Shown piece after piece: positions 52,890 through 63,333 of a stretch of DNA of 64,000 nucleotides. This DNA is from Micrasema longulum. Its lineage: Eukaryota > Arthropoda > Insecta > Trichoptera > Brachycentridae. A model generated the notes under the pieces. It had not been told where the DNA came from and searched no databases. It saw only the letters and a list, made by a program, of their open reading frames with translations. Numbering within the stretch: the stretch's first letter is position 1; every line of letters begins with the position of its first letter. Position numbers and translations under genes: made by a program. The stretch is from positions 62,001 to 126,000 of the forward strand of contig JAGVSM010000884.1 of assembly GCA_022494885.1 (NCBI GenBank). The letters are read 5' to 3'.

Positions 52890-53752
52890 TGGACAACTGT
52901 ATGAAAGAGATAGAATGTATGGGTATTGGAGCAAAAATTGATAGTTTTTCAGTAAGCTGCTGTATGTATGCTGATGATGCAGTTCTGTTAGCAAGCAGCA
53001 ATGCTGATTTGCAGCAAATAGTCTCTAGAATGTATGATGAATGCCTGGAGAGCGAATTGGCGATGAACGAAAGTAAGTCAAAAGTGATGGTATTTCAAAG
53101 GGATAGTGAGGTTACTGACTGCATAATAAGGGAAGCATGTTTTCGAGAAATGGAAGAGTAGAAAAAGATGTTGAAAGAAGAGTGAATGCGGGCAACAAAA
53201 TTAACGGAGTACTAAGCACAGTAATTTCTAATAAAAATATGTCAATCGAAGCTAAACTGGCAGTGCACAACGGAGTTTTAGTCCCAACACTTATGTATGA
53301 AAGTGGAACATGGAACTGGCAAAGGAAGGATGAAAGCCTAGTGAACGCGGTTGAAATGCGATCTCTTAGACGAATGGTGGGAAATCAATGTATGACAGGG
53401 TTATGAATGATGAAATCAGGCGAGAGTGTAAATTTGAGTCAAGTATAATTGATAAGATTAAGAAAGGGTCTCTGAGATGGTTTGGTCACGTAGAACGAAT
53501 GGACGATGAAAGAATGGTAAAACAAGTATATATGGCGAAAATGAACGGCAATGTGAGACGAGGACGACCAAGAAAGACGTGACATGATCAGATAAACCAA
53601 AATCTTAAGTCTGGTCATGTCAAAAACAGACAGAACCGAAAGGCATGTATGACAAGATGTATGAATGTGGAAGAGGCTAGGATTGTTTGCCAGGATAGAC
53701 GTGTGTGGCGGTCCATTCTCTCTGCCTAACCCTACGGAAAAAGGGCGTGATG

Positions 53753-53783
<31 letters not shown>

Positions 53784-53800
53784 GAGTAGTAGTAGCGCTG
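52890..53800 (+). pseudogene. LINE-A, longest copy, TAG-tail subtype
   Basis: Starts within the RT palm: MDNCMKEIECMGIGAKID, CCMYADDAVLLASSNADLQQ (YADD catalytic box) and NESKSKVMVFQRD (52874-53161). Then VNAGNKINGVLSTVISNKN, LAVHNGVLVPTLMYESGTW, NAVEMRSLRRMVGN (53137-53406), and RWFGHVERMDDERMVKQVY, NGNVRRGRPRKT (53388-53582). The DRRVWRSILSA-like end is followed by GGCGTGATGGTAGTAG and a TAG repeat of about a dozen units (53753-53795). Two frameshifts and a deletion (VEEFKYLG segment near 53135) inactivate it. Confidence 0.88.
53753..53795 (+). repeat. TAG/GTA trinucleotide tail
   Basis: Tandem GTA units, one interrupted by GGA, follow directly from the LINE-A 3' end. It looks like the reverse-transcription-generated tail of that LINE, since other TAG-subtype copies carry short versions at the same point. 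Confidence 0.7.
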
Positions 53801-53839
53801 CGCGTGTTCGTAGATATTAAAAATTTCAACCTAATCCGT

Positions 53840-54035
53840 AAAAAAAATTACCTGACTGAAAGTTAGTTGACAGCATATGGGAAAAAGGGGATATGGAAGG
53901 AGGTAGTGAAAAATACACCACAACACCCAGACCAATTGAGAAAAAACCTTTTCTGAATTTTTTTCTTGCAACTGGCGGGAATCGAACTCGCGACGCCAGT
54001 TTCACAGTTAGCCGCCTAACCAACTGCGCCATGGA
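53840..54035 (-). mobile_element. tRNA-derived SINE, family S4, copy 1
   Basis: Minus strand: box A TGGCGCAGTTGG, CGGCTAACTGTGAAAC, box B GAGTTCGATTCCCGCC, then CAGTTGCAAGAAAAAAATTC and a body with CTCAATTGGTCTGGGTG. tRNA-like head matches a mature tRNA well (D-arm, anticodon loop region, T-arm) but no acceptor pairing exists. Partner: 58535-58735. Confidence 0.78.
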
Positions 54036-54049
54036 ACATTGTATTTTGT

Positions 54050-54490
54050 GGTTATGGCTTAAAAAAAGCGACTAAATGGCAAAAAGCACACTTTAAAACT
54101 GACCAACATATCAAAGGTTAATTAATTCTAGAGCGCGTTTAGCATTATGGAGTAAAATTACGCAAAAAATAAATTAATCGGATTATTAATAAAAACCTTA
54201 TTGAAAAAATATGCTACCTGGGTGACTCTTTATACCCCCCTAGGCCCGAAAGGGCTTATTTTTCAATATTTTTAAAAGTAATTTATTCACTTATATGTAT
54301 TTTACTTATTTAATATATATGTGTACTTAAAGTTTGTAAACCCTACCTGTTATTTCAGTTTTTTTATTCTTTTGTGTTCAATTCATAGTTAATAAAAAAA
54401 AATATCCGTACACGTAGAAAACTATTACTTATTTCTTATAAAATTATTATATTATATGTTTATATTTTCTGTAATGCTGTTGATCCTGAG
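54050..54490. other. AT-rich sequence with a LINE-like 3' hairpin
   Basis: TAGGCCCGAAAGGGCTTA near 54242 forms a GCCC/GGGC stem-loop like those at LINE 3' ends. No tail or coding part is associated, so this is weak. Confidence 0.28.
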
Positions 54491-54494
54491 AATA

Positions 54495-54820
54495 AATTAA
54501 AATAAAATCAACAATGTTTTGAGAATTTCCAAATGTTAGCAGACTGCCTTAAAAGAATTAATATAAAAATTGCGAAATTGTTTTAAAGCGTTGCCTAGTG
54601 GTGAATTTGTTCATTTGGATCACATGATGAGGTTTCAGCTATTTTACTTCACAAAAGTCAACAGATGGAAGAGCTGAGGAAATGTGGAGGTTTTAACATA
54701 GGCAAGTTGGTAAATGTTACATAGTTTGTACAGTGGTGACTTAAACCAGCCAATGACAGGACATAAGCCCTGTATTATATTACCTTTTCAAAAGTGTTTT
54801 ACTTTTCTGTTGCAACAAAT
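54495..54820. repeat. Family X copy
   Basis: TCAACAATGTTTTGAG, AAAGCGTTGCCTAGTGG, GAGGTTTCAGCTATTTTAC, GTCAACAGATGGAAGAGC, AGGCAAGTTGGTAAATGTTAC and CAGCCAATGACAGGACATAAG in X order. Moderately diverged, almost full-length. Confidence 0.6.
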
Positions 54821-55179
54821 TTAGATCTTAAAAAAAATCATTTTAAAGTCATAAAACTTCATTTAAAATTAAATATCTGTAGTATAAAAAATAGTTTTAA
54901 GGTTAAGTCGTATACCCGATATTTTATTCAGGCTAGAAGCTTTAAATTACTTAATTTTTACTTAATATAAAATTTAAAAAACGGAAAAATTAAAAACTTG
55001 TTTTTAACTGAGCACTTAACATTTTACTTCATTTTAATAAGATATAAAAGAAGAAAATTGGAACAAAACTTAAATGCTTGAATTCTCAAAACAGGGATTT
55101 GAGATTTAAAGCTTTTACCCACGATATGTAAATAGCAACAAGTTAGTTTTATTTTGAACAGCTACTATAGGTAAATAAC

Positions 55180-55360
55180 TTATACACATTAACATTTAAA
55201 AAAAAGTATTACACTAGAATCTTTGATATTTTTTGGGCTGTCATTTGAAGCGTAAGACATATTATTATACCCTAGTGTGACAAGAAAAGATCAATTTATG
55301 GGAGGTTGTTACACTAATGCAGTGCCCTTTGCACCATCAGGTGCTGAAAAGGAATAGTAG
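55180..55360 (+). mobile_element. SINE S2/S3 tail module
   Basis: GTATTACACTAGAATCTTTG, GGGCTGTCATTTGAAGCGTAAG and TGCCCTTTGCACCATCAGG. It lacks the tRNA-like head, either by 5' truncation or decay. Confidence 0.55.
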
Positions 55361-55369
55361 TTTATAAAT

Positions 55370-56075
55370 TTTACATAATATTACGCATGCATTTTTTATT
55401 TAAAAGAGCCTTTCAGTCGAATATATTTACTCGTATATGAAATAGAATAGAATTAGAAACGGAAAAACTGCCAGAAAGGGATGACTAGACTTACATATTC
55501 TCGTAAAGGGTAATTACTTCCCCTAAATAAATATTATGACGCCTCGTATGAATGTATGAAGTCTTGTTACTTAAATAATTTAATTTCTCCGTATTTCTAC
55601 TTGCAAAATAATACCAGCACAATGCGGGTTTACTGCATGCAACTTATTTTAGTTCCATTATATCCGCATAATAATATTCAAACATCTTGTGTAGATATTT
55701 GATTTATTTTGAATACAAACAGATGTACAGGTTAAATGAATATAAATAAAAACTTTAAAAAACGTAGACATAGTAGGACCTGCTATCCAATAATATGTAT
55801 TCACTAAATTATACTTAAATAAAGCGATGACGGTTTAAACTGAAAGAATAAATATACTTTATATTAATATCAATGAACTGTGGGACAAAACAAGGAGATG
55901 ATGAGAAGAAAAAGAAGGAAATTGATAAGGATTGGTGAAGGATGATTGAAGGAAAGTAAGAGTGGAAAATTGCATTTGATTTAATGATTAAGAACAAGAA
56001 AGATGCCTAACGGCTATTCTGTTATTCTGAATCAAGCCTATTAGTTCTCTTCTGTTCGTATTATAAATACAACAA
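55370..56075. other. Anonymous AT-rich sequence
   Basis: A purine-rich stretch (about 55890-55960) gives a Phe/Ser-rich minus frame without family resemblance. Nothing else. Confidence 0.3.
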
Positions 56076-56084
56076 CAACAACAA

Positions 56085-56540
56085 ACCATCACGCCGTTTC
56101 CCCGTAGGGGTAGGCAGAGAGGATAGAACGCCATGTCACTCTATCTTGGCATACAGACCTCGCTTCCTCTACATTCATACATCTTCTCATGCACGCACGC
56201 CGATTATTCCTACTTTTGACATGTCCATCTTCAAGTATTTGATGGACTTGATCGTGCCATGTCTTTCTCGGTCTTCCTCGTTTTCTGCATCCATCAACTT
56301 TTGCATCGTAGATCTTTTTAGCCGTTCTTTCACTGTCCATTCGCTCTACGTGTCCAAACCAACGCAGCACCCCTTTCTTGATTCTGTCGAAAGTGCATGT
56401 CTCAGCCTTACACACTTCACGGATCTTGACATTTGTGCACCTATAATATATGTTTTACCACACACTCGCCCGAAGGATCGCATTTCAACAGTATTTAACC
56501 TACTTTCATCATCATTTTTCCAATTCCATACTTAAATTAT
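56085..56540 (-). pseudogene. LINE-A C-terminal region, TTTTG/TTG-tail subtype
   Basis: The minus frame 56089-56415 reads MCKAETCTFDRIKKGVLRWF, GHVERMDSERTAKKIYDAKV, DGCRKRGRPRKTWHDQVHQI, RRACMRRCMNVEEARSVCQD and RVTWRSILSAYPYGETA with its natural stop. WFGHVERM and GRPRKTW are intact. Best-preserved C-terminus of the family. The 3' tail is GGCGTGATGG then TTTGTTGTTGTTG (read on this strand). Confidence 0.88.
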
Positions 56541-56719
56541 ACTTAAATAAGTTAAATTTATCTAGACCATTAAAATTATTGTTAAACACTTAACATATAC
56601 GAGAGATGGTATAATGTTTCCAATAATTAGTTTTAATGTTACGTTTTAATATAATGTTTAAATTTGTTCAAATGTTTGTAAACCAAACATTGGATTTTTT
56701 CTCCTAGGGAACTATTAAG

Positions 56720-56870
56720 AATAACAAATTACAACAGAGATAGAGAACCTTTTAGAGACAGAAATATAGAAACCTAAGCATTTACAAGGGTGTCATTGGC
56801 CTGTTTAAGCGGCAGCTTTACACATTGTGTAACATTTACCTTTTCGCCTTGTTTAGATACTTTTCGTCTT
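56720..56870 (+). repeat. Family X fragment
   Basis: ATTACAACAGAGATAGAGAAC, ACCTAAGCATTTACAAGG and TACACATTGTGTAACATTTACC in X order; the distal half is replaced by anonymous sequence. Confidence 0.5.
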
Positions 56871-57079
56871 GATCGTAGAAAAACAACGGATGTGCAAAAA
56901 CTGCGACTTTCACTTTCTTCTATATTGGATCTTAAACAGGTTTTATAAAGACTTTATAAATTACTGGTTGAAAAAAATATGTTTAACTAACACAAGTATC
57001 AAAGTATTGAGTTTTGTTCGTACGATACTTATCAAGTTACGACATAAAGTGTAAAAAAAAATTAACCGCGTTATAAGTT

Positions 57080-57880
57080 GAAGATACATGTGCTAAGTAT
57101 GGTATGGTCCCCTCAGAATAATGTATGTATTAATCAAACCGAGAACACTCAAGATAAATTTATAAGGAGCCTGGAATATCTTTTTGGTAACATTAAAAAT
57201 GATTGTGGCGCATCTTTGATTGATTTTAAGATAGAATCACTACAAAAAAGCGTGTTACATGTGCTTTAATTTTTATTTTCAAAATTCTTAATAATATGTT
57301 TGATTCGCCGTCCCTTTTCCAAAATATTGGTTTCCGTTATCCTCTTCGCTGTACCAGATTAAATTTCCTTTTTTATGTACCAACTTATAAAAACAATTAT
57401 ACCTCGAACTCATTCATTAGACGTACCTTTAAAAAAATATAATTAAAATGCACTCAGTATTGATGTGGACATTTTTAACTGCGCGTTGCATTTGTACAGA
57501 AAATTTCTTTAGTTTAATTTTTTTAGAAAATTTCGGATAGTTGCTAAGTGTACATCTTTAGTGGTTTGTGCTATCTATACTTGCCGCATATAATTTATAT
57601 GTTTGTGTATGTTTTAGATGTGCGTTCATGTGTGTGTGCGTGAATGGCTCGTAGTGTTCATTCGGTATTTTTATTAATTACAAATGATAACCTCCATGGA
57701 AAACGCAAATGTTAACAATTATTATTTTCTCAATTGGGTTTCTTAGTTATTATTCTTTGTCACATTTAATTTTTACATCTTTTGGAAAATTTAATTGGTC
57801 TTTTTATGTTTGAAAATCTTTGTTTTTAATATTGATTATGTATGACTATGTTTTCTGAATAAAATAAAATAAAATAAATA
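57080..57880 (+). pseudogene. LINE-B3 (jockey-like) RT C-terminus and 3' UTR
   Basis: A 63-codon frame (57078-57269) gives VWSPQNNVCINQTENTQDKF, IRSLEYLFGNIKNDCGASLI and DFKIESLQKSVLHV, then frame-shifted LIFIFKILNNMFDSPSLFQN and FLFYVPTYKNNYTSNSFIRR. VWSPQ..V.IN..E..Q.KF is the jockey motif. The tail AATAAAATAAAATAAATAAA is at 57858-57885. A distinct subfamily from LINE-B and B2. Confidence 0.78.
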
Positions 57881-57889
57881 AATAAATTT

Positions 57890-58530
57890 GTCGCTATTCT
57901 ATGATCATTATGCCATAGTTTAAAAGTTTTATGAACAAGATTTATATTATGATATAAAAAAAAAATTACTGTTGCTAATGCATAGTGCCAGATAGTCCTA
58001 AAACTGATCGTTTATCCAAATAACGTGATTATTCAAGTGTAAATTATTCGATAAATAAACCCGTTAATCGCAACACTAGTATATAGCGTGCATTCTAGAG
58101 TTGCGTGACTTTAGTTATGTATTTAAATACATATGTATAAATATACATAACAGGTAAGTTGTACTCTGGGGTGTACTCTATTGAATAATTAGCATTAGCG
58201 CAATAGCGTCGATAAATTGTAATGATTTACCAGTAGCATTAGCAATCTGTACATTATAATGGTCGGTATGGATTAAGATTTAAACACGCCTTCTTTTTTT
58301 ACAAGATATTAGACTTTTGACATCTTGAACGTTCACGATTGCCAATTTGTCTGTAGTTCACATCTGTGTAGTATATTCTCAACTTGCGATTCATTGAATC
58401 AATTATAAACCCAATAAATTACAATTATGCTATACAATTCAACGCTACAATTAGTAAATTAAAGCTAACTTACTAACCTTAAATTCAAATAAAAACTGAA
58501 TCAACCAACTAAAATCAATAAACACGAATT
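57890..58530. other. Anonymous AT-rich sequence
   Basis: Contains ACAGGTAAGT at about 58150, a consensus donor without a supporting exon. Nothing else recognised. Confidence 0.3.
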
Positions 58531-58534
58531 TTGA

Positions 58535-58735
58535 CAGGCGCCGTAGCGCAGTTGGTTCGACGGCGAACTGTGAAACTCGCGTCGCGGGTTCGATTCCTGC
58601 CAGTTGCAAGAAAAGAAGATAAGTTTTTTTTCTCAATTGGTTGTTGGTGTTGTGATGTATTTTTCGTTACCACCTTCCATATTACCTCTTTCCCACCTGC
58701 TGACAAACCTCAAAATAGAGGCTTAGCGGGTTATT
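58535..58735 (+). mobile_element. tRNA-derived SINE, family S4, copy 2
   Basis: Box A TAGCGCAGTTGG (58548-58559), GGCGAACTGTGAAAC, box B GGGTTCGATTCCTGCC (about 58587-58602), CAGTTGCAAGAAAAG, then the body with TCTCAATTGGTTG and ACCTGCTGACAAACC. A poly-A run follows at 58740. Same family as 53840-54035, opposite strand. Confidence 0.8.
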
Positions 58736-58759
58736 CCTTTAAAAAAAAAAAAAAAATCT

Positions 58760-59320
58760 TTTGCAAAGCAGTCATGTCCTGCAAATATTCTTCGACTCTA
58801 TAGACCCTTTTTTCAAACACCATGTGCTTAACAACTATTTTTTTTTGTTGGCAAAGCCTGAATTTCAAGAGGTGTCTTGTTGAATCGTATGAAATTTGAG
58901 GCAAAAAAAATGTGAATTTCTTCTTTTTTGGTGTGGTATTTCGTTAAGTTTTTTTGTTTCTTGACTTTTGCTTTATTATGTATTTCTTTTTGTAAACATT
59001 TAACTATTTTATCATATTAAATAAGAAAATAATAATTTGCAGTATAGTAGTGGGCAAATCTGAGCTACGCGATGCAAACCTGGGCTGCGATTATGAACTG
59101 AGTGGGTAGGTATATTTGTATAAAAATTCCAATTATTTTATTTCATTTTACTCTTTGTACATAATGTGAGTTGTATATTGGCGGGCTTATTTCCAAATGG
59201 CAATTTCATCCAACCAACCAATAAAATAATAGTTTTATTGTTATTATTCAAGTTACAAAACATATTTAATATAAAGTAAAGATTAAAAAGCTAAAGATAT
59301 GTAAAAATAGAAATAAACGT
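58760..59320. other. Anonymous AT-rich sequence
   Basis: No recognised repeat or coding signal; the right end may be the 3' UTR of the following LINE. Confidence 0.3.
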
Positions 59321-59329
59321 ATTTGCTAA

Positions 59330-59780
59330 TAAATTACCTTAAATCAAAACTATTACTCAATGGGAAAAGGGAAAAGAGAGGAAAGAGAGATTTGGAAGAG
59401 AAAGGAGATGTTTCTTCAGACGTGATTTAAACAAAGATACTGTGGTAACATCTTTGATGGTGGATGGGAGATGATTCCACTTCTTTGGTAACCGGTAATT
59501 GAACACGTTTAGAAAAAAAAATGCCAACAGATTCTATTTTTCATACAGAAAACTTAATTTTACTTTGTAGATAAAATTGAAGACAAACATTACCTTCCTA
59601 TCAAAATGCGTACCTTGATTCTGGAGAACACAGAAGAGTGAGATTTTTTTTTCTAAAGTGACGTTTAATTTGTTGAAGAGAACTTCTGGGTTTCAGTAAA
59701 CAATGGAACCCAAATAAACATTAAGACACGATGTGTAACGAGCATTAACTTCAGGGTATCTTATAGTAGAACTGCCATTT
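59330..59780 (-). pseudogene. LINE RT C-terminal fragment (CR1/L2-like)
   Basis: The minus strand encodes VFNYRLPKKWNHLPSTIKDV then TTVSLFKSRLKKHLLSLPN with a stop near 59357. The pattern W..LP..I....S...FK..LK.HL is the extreme C-terminus of CR1/L2-type reverse transcriptases. Further upstream pieces (YIWVPLFTETRSS near 59700) are in other frames. Confidence 0.65.
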
Positions 59781-59929
59781 TTGTTTAATTATCTAACAAA
59801 ATAATCAGTAAAATGTACTTTATTGTAAACAAAAATAATAAAAAGCCCATGGGCCGTATATTTTTAATTATAGCGTTTAGCAAGCTAAGCATTTTCAATA
59901 AGCATGCTAATAAAATTAATTGAAAACAA

Positions 59930-60360
59930 CATTAATTTCTGCAACTACTCTCGAAGTACGTAAACCCCCAGTTGGCTGTTAACCCCGCATAGTACCTCTG
60001 CGAGGCGCAATCCACCCCTAATTACTGCATTTTAAAGTCCAAGTTTACCCCCGCTGGAGCAATTTTCAAATTAGAATTGTCGTTTTGTCTCTGTTATTTG
60101 GAGTGGGTCTGCGTTTACGTACTTAGTTTCTGTTTTTCGTTTTGGACTTCTGTACACCCACCCTAATTGCAGTTCCAAACTTGTATTAATGTATCACGTG
60201 ACACAGAATGGGGAAAATGAATTAGCAGATCATAATTATTCACAAAAATGCGCGTTTTGAAAATACGTGATTTTCCCCTTATTTTGCGCGCTTGGATTGA
60301 CTTGCAAGAATAAAGCGGTTTTACGAGCTACCTCTTGTGAAATGAATTTTGTTTTACTTT
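59930..60360. other. GC-richer, apparently unique segment
   Basis: C-rich motifs (TTACCCCCGCTGG, CACCCACCCTAATTGC), TATCACGTGACAC and a TGCGCGC patch stand out against surrounding A/T runs. No ORF and no second copy here. It could be a conserved noncoding or regulatory element, or merely less repeat-invaded sequence. Confidence 0.35.
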
Positions 60361-60479
60361 TCCAACCATGTCACTAGAAGTAAAAATTAGCTATTTATTA
60401 ATGCTTTTAAGAGCAACATTTGTTTTTATACCCTAATGTCCAGAATGTGTAGATTGTAGATTATTCTATTTATTATTTA

Positions 60480-61140
60480 TTTTTACTTTTACATTGTTTG
60501 TATTCTTTTTTTATACAGAATAATGTTCCCTCACTGGGGTGTCCCGTGCCGAGGGAAACATTTTACAAAAATGTGAAACATGCCTAAGATAATAATATTT
60601 TACAAAGTTATGAAATATATTTAACAAAGTTAAAAAAAATAACAAAATAAGAACAATAAAAAAAAAACGTAATTAAACTAATTAACCTTTTTATAATTAA
60701 CATGATAAACAAAACAAAAAACAAAAATATTTATAAAAAAACATAAACAATTTATATAGACTAATTAATAAAATTCATAAACAGTGCATTCGACACACAA
60801 CTTGAAATTCTTTGGGATAGATCTTTCAGCTTTTCATATATCTCTTCGCCACTAAAACAGTGTAGGATGAAGATGGATTGGCATGGTTTAACTTGAAGTC
60901 TTATATGGGTATCGTGTTTGTAAATATATTGAATACCATTTTTTTATTGCCCTTTTTTGTCTTTGCTACATAGTTTTATAATCGTTTTGTTCAGTTTCTT
61001 GTATATATTGTAGAAAAATGTAAATTCAATATGGGATTGCCTTAAACTATTATCTCTCATCAACTTCAGGGTGCCTGAAAGAATGACTAGACAGGTGCCA
61101 CCGTTTTGTAGCAATAATTCATGGACAGTGTATACTTGTT
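60480..61140 (-). pseudogene. LINE-C 3' UTR and possible C-terminal relic, copy 2
   Basis: 60480-60775 is closely similar to 20880-21110 (GTGTCCCGTGCCGAGGG, ACATGCCTAAGAT, CCTCACTGGGGTGTCC). Upstream on the minus strand a frame ends …YEKLKDLSQRISSCVSNA… and another reads HIEFTFFYNIYKKLNKTI. These look coding-like but do not match copy 1's terminus. The repeat assignment is firm; the protein is tentative. Confidence 0.55.
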
Positions 61141-61265
61141 ATGCCGTATTAAATAGACTTCATGAACTCGGTAATAGTAATTCCCACGTATCTGACATAT
61201 TTAGTGTAGGGTATTGTTCCTATAGAACAAACCTTTTGAACTTTTTTAAAGATGGTGAATGGTAA
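61071..61265 (+). other. Unrecognised 64-codon ORF
   Basis: Plus-strand frame with VPPFCSNNSWTVYTCYAVLN and DIFSVGYCSYRTNLLN. It overlaps the putative minus-strand LINE-C frames, so one of the two readings is spurious. No family recognised. Confidence 0.2.
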
Positions 61266-61554
61266 TTATATTTATTTTTTCATGCATTTCATAATACATA
61301 CAGTTTTTTGTTCACTTTGCCCAGCTGTATGAAACAGTACTTATGATTTTCTTGTTGTATTACTGTAAAATGTTTTATTATTCAAACTTTCTACTGAATA
61401 TGCTACATAATTTTTAGGTTAATTTTATAAATTTAAATCTTGTATAATTTTTAGGTTTAATTTTTTTTAATAAATCTTGGGTATAAGGAAATTTATGTTT
61501 AAAAAAAAAATAGTAAGCCAAATATGTTAGTATAAGGCAGATTTGCCGTTATAA

Positions 61555-61670
61555 ATATTTGTAAAAGGTAGATTTCCCGTTTATGTTAATAAAATAAAAT
61601 AAAAAATAAAATATGAAAATGGGCTTAGGCCGTGGGTATATATAATAAATAAATATACATATATACTTGA
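61555..61670 (+). mobile_element. LINE 3' end with simple tails
   Basis: Two similar phrases (AAGGCAGATTTGCCGTTATA and AAAGGTAGATTTCCCGTTTA) are followed by AATAAAATAAAATAAAAAAT and then GGGCTTAGGCCGTGGG with an ATAATAAATAAATA tail. Two nested or tandem LINE 3' ends. Confidence 0.45.
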
Positions 61671-61674
61671 AGAA

Positions 61675-61770
61675 AAACGAATTACAATAGTGATGGTGAA
61701 TTTTTAGTTGAGAAAATATGTAAGTCTAGGCATTTATAGGGTATATCCCTTGTTATCTCTACGGATGCGA
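61675..61770 (+). repeat. Family X fragment
   Basis: ATTACAATAGTGATGGTGAA, AAGTCTAGGCATTTATAGGG: X terminal segment, degraded. Confidence 0.4.
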
Positions 61771-62044
61771 ATTGTGGCACCTCACTGGGGCCCATAACAG
61801 CAAAATACTTAGTTTTGAGAATTTGTGTCTCAGAAGAATCTAGGGTGTGCAGTGATTTTTTGAAATTATTATTAATAAAACATATAATACATAAAGTACA
61901 TATTATACTCCCAGGAGTTATTAATAAAAACTCATTTGGTACCGTACATCAAAAGAAAACATTTTTGTGATAATACATAATATCATACATAGTTAATACT
62001 TTCGAAATAGTAAAAAAACATTATAAGAAACGTAAAACGCTTGA

Positions 62045-62370
62045 CTTTGTGAGGAATAATGTTACAAGAAAATGGATGCAGCAAACCCCGGTGACAACTG
62101 TTATCAAACGGAGGCGATGCGGCTGGCTAGGCTATATATTGCGGATGCCTCCTGAGAGTCTTAACAACGCTTGCCTACTTAACAAGGCATCAGGTTCTCG
62201 ACGTCCTGGACGTCCACTGCTGACTGTTTATCGGCAGTTTATATCAGAACTACGGGACGCGAACTAGACTTGAGAGGACCCACGGGAGCTGGAAGCCGAT
62301 AGAAATTCATAAAGGCTATTTGTGGACACCGTATGCTCCAACATGGAAGCGGATATGGATTGATGATAAC
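62045..62370 (+). pseudogene. LINE-D RT C-terminal fragment
   Basis: The frame 62049-62267 encodes KRRRCGWLGYILRMPPESLN then NKASGSRRPGRPLLTVYRQF and ISELRDAN. WLGY.LRM and GSRRPGRP are the class motifs; the GWLGH His is Tyr here. In the last part VDTVCSN matches the end of 12414-12720 (MSTCST). Broken before the expected stop. Confidence 0.78.
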
Positions 62371-62374
62371 ACGT

Positions 62375-62670
62375 AATTGGCTGGTTCAAGTGGCCATTTT
62401 ACACACTGAGCAATATTTGTTATTTTATCAATGTTGGAAAATCAATGTCTCCTCAGTTCTTCATCTGACGATGTAAATAGAGTAAAATACCTATATTTAC
62501 CTTTGTTATTGTGGAAAAAATCATATGATTTCATATACAACGGCTGAAAACAATTTTGAATTTTTCATATATCTTCTTGGACCAGTTGGTTAAATTAACA
62601 ATATTCTGAGTTAATCCAAATATTTGTTGACAAAATACTGGATTTCACAAATTTTTCATTAAATTTGGTT
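62375..62670 (-). repeat. Family X copy
   Basis: GGCTGGTTCAAGTGGCC, ATTTTACACACTGAGC, then ATCTTCTTGGACCAGTTGG and ACAATATTCTGAGTTAATCC, which corresponds to the distal X segment at 38500-38640. Diverged. Confidence 0.5.
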
Positions 62671-62864
62671 CGCATTCTGAAGCCCTTTCAACCATAAAAT
62701 ACTTTTTAAAAAAACATTAATGGCATTTTACACTTTTTATTTATAAATCAGTATAAACCACTAAAACATTTAAGTTATATGTCGACCAGTTTTGAGGTTA
62801 CTTCTTAATCATTAGGACTTACAATTTTTTTTTACATTTTTTTTGCACGACAACAGGCCAGGAG

Positions 62865-63015
62865 GCCTAATTACAGTGGTGAATTACATCACTCAGCACC
62901 CAGGGTTGAGAAAAATCACTTTTTTTTTTTTTTTTTGTGTTCTCACCGGGAATCGAACCCGGAACCTTGCGTGCGTGAGTCAAGCGTCTTGACCACTACA
63001 CCGCGGAGGCCGCCA
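62865..63015 (-). mobile_element. tRNA-derived SINE, family S5
   Basis: Minus strand: box A-like GCGGTGTAGTGG, CTTGACTCACGCACG, box B GGGTTCGATTCCC (about 62945-62957), then poly-A (reading T-run 62922-62937 on plus) and a body containing CTGGGTGCTGAGTGATG. No acceptor stem pairing, so not a functional tRNA gene. Single copy here. Confidence 0.65.
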
Positions 63016-63144
63016 TGCTTGCTTATCTTTAAGTCCTCTTTTAAAAATATTCCGGTTGTGATTCATGATATCCCCTTTCTCTCTCTTTGTTTCATACTTC
63101 TGTTTCTTTCCAACAATATTTTATATCACAATATTTATAATATA

Positions 63145-63190
63145 AAGTTCAAGTCCTAACGATGAGGAAGTAACTTCGAAACCGGTCGAC
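63145..63190 (+). ncRNA. Hammerhead-like PLE end
   Basis: GTCCTAACGATGAGGAAGTAA then CTTCGAAACCGGTCGACG. Helix II GAAG/CTTC, GAAA and CCGGTC are clear. The first box is CTAACGATGA, which fits CTGANGA only with changes. Partner of the decayed end at 62780-62820. Confidence 0.5.
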
Positions 63191-63333
63191 GTAGAAATAA
63201 AAACTGAAATGCGGTTTATTCACATTTATAAATAAATAAGTTCATAATAAATACTTTTAAGTTTGTACGTGAAAATTCTTAATGGAAGTTCATTGTTATT
63301 TATTATATAAATAAGTCCACAAATTTGGAAAAT

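Larger units (their letters stand above)
62700..63230. mobile_element. PLE-derived unit with inverted ends enclosing a SINE
   Basis: Left end, minus (62745-62820, CGACCAGTTTTGAGGTTAC) and right end, plus (63140-63215, GTAACTTCGAAACCGGTCG) are inverted, including ATTTATAAAT flanks and AGTCCTAA. The right end keeps GAAG/CTTC, GAAACC, GGTC and a CTAACGATGA box; the left is decayed. Cargo is SINE S5 plus anonymous sequence. Confidence 0.62.

Noticed and set aside
52753..53001. Minus-strand 82-codon ORF
   Set aside because: It lies opposite the RTE fragment and the LINE-A RT palm, whose plus-strand reading has the YADD motif.
55815..55997. 60-codon minus ORF (Ser/Phe-rich)
   Set aside because: It reflects a purine-rich stretch with no recognisable family.
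58140..58165. ACAGGTAAGT as a host splice donor
   Set aside because: No acceptor with an open exon of sensible length precedes it.
58537..58602. Possible functional tRNA gene
   Set aside because: Box A and box B are good, but no acceptor-stem pairing is present and a SINE body shared with 53840-54035 follows.
62943..63010. Possible functional tRNA gene on the minus strand
   Set aside because: The 5' end GGCCTCC has no complementary 3' segment, and the head runs directly into a poly-A SINE body.
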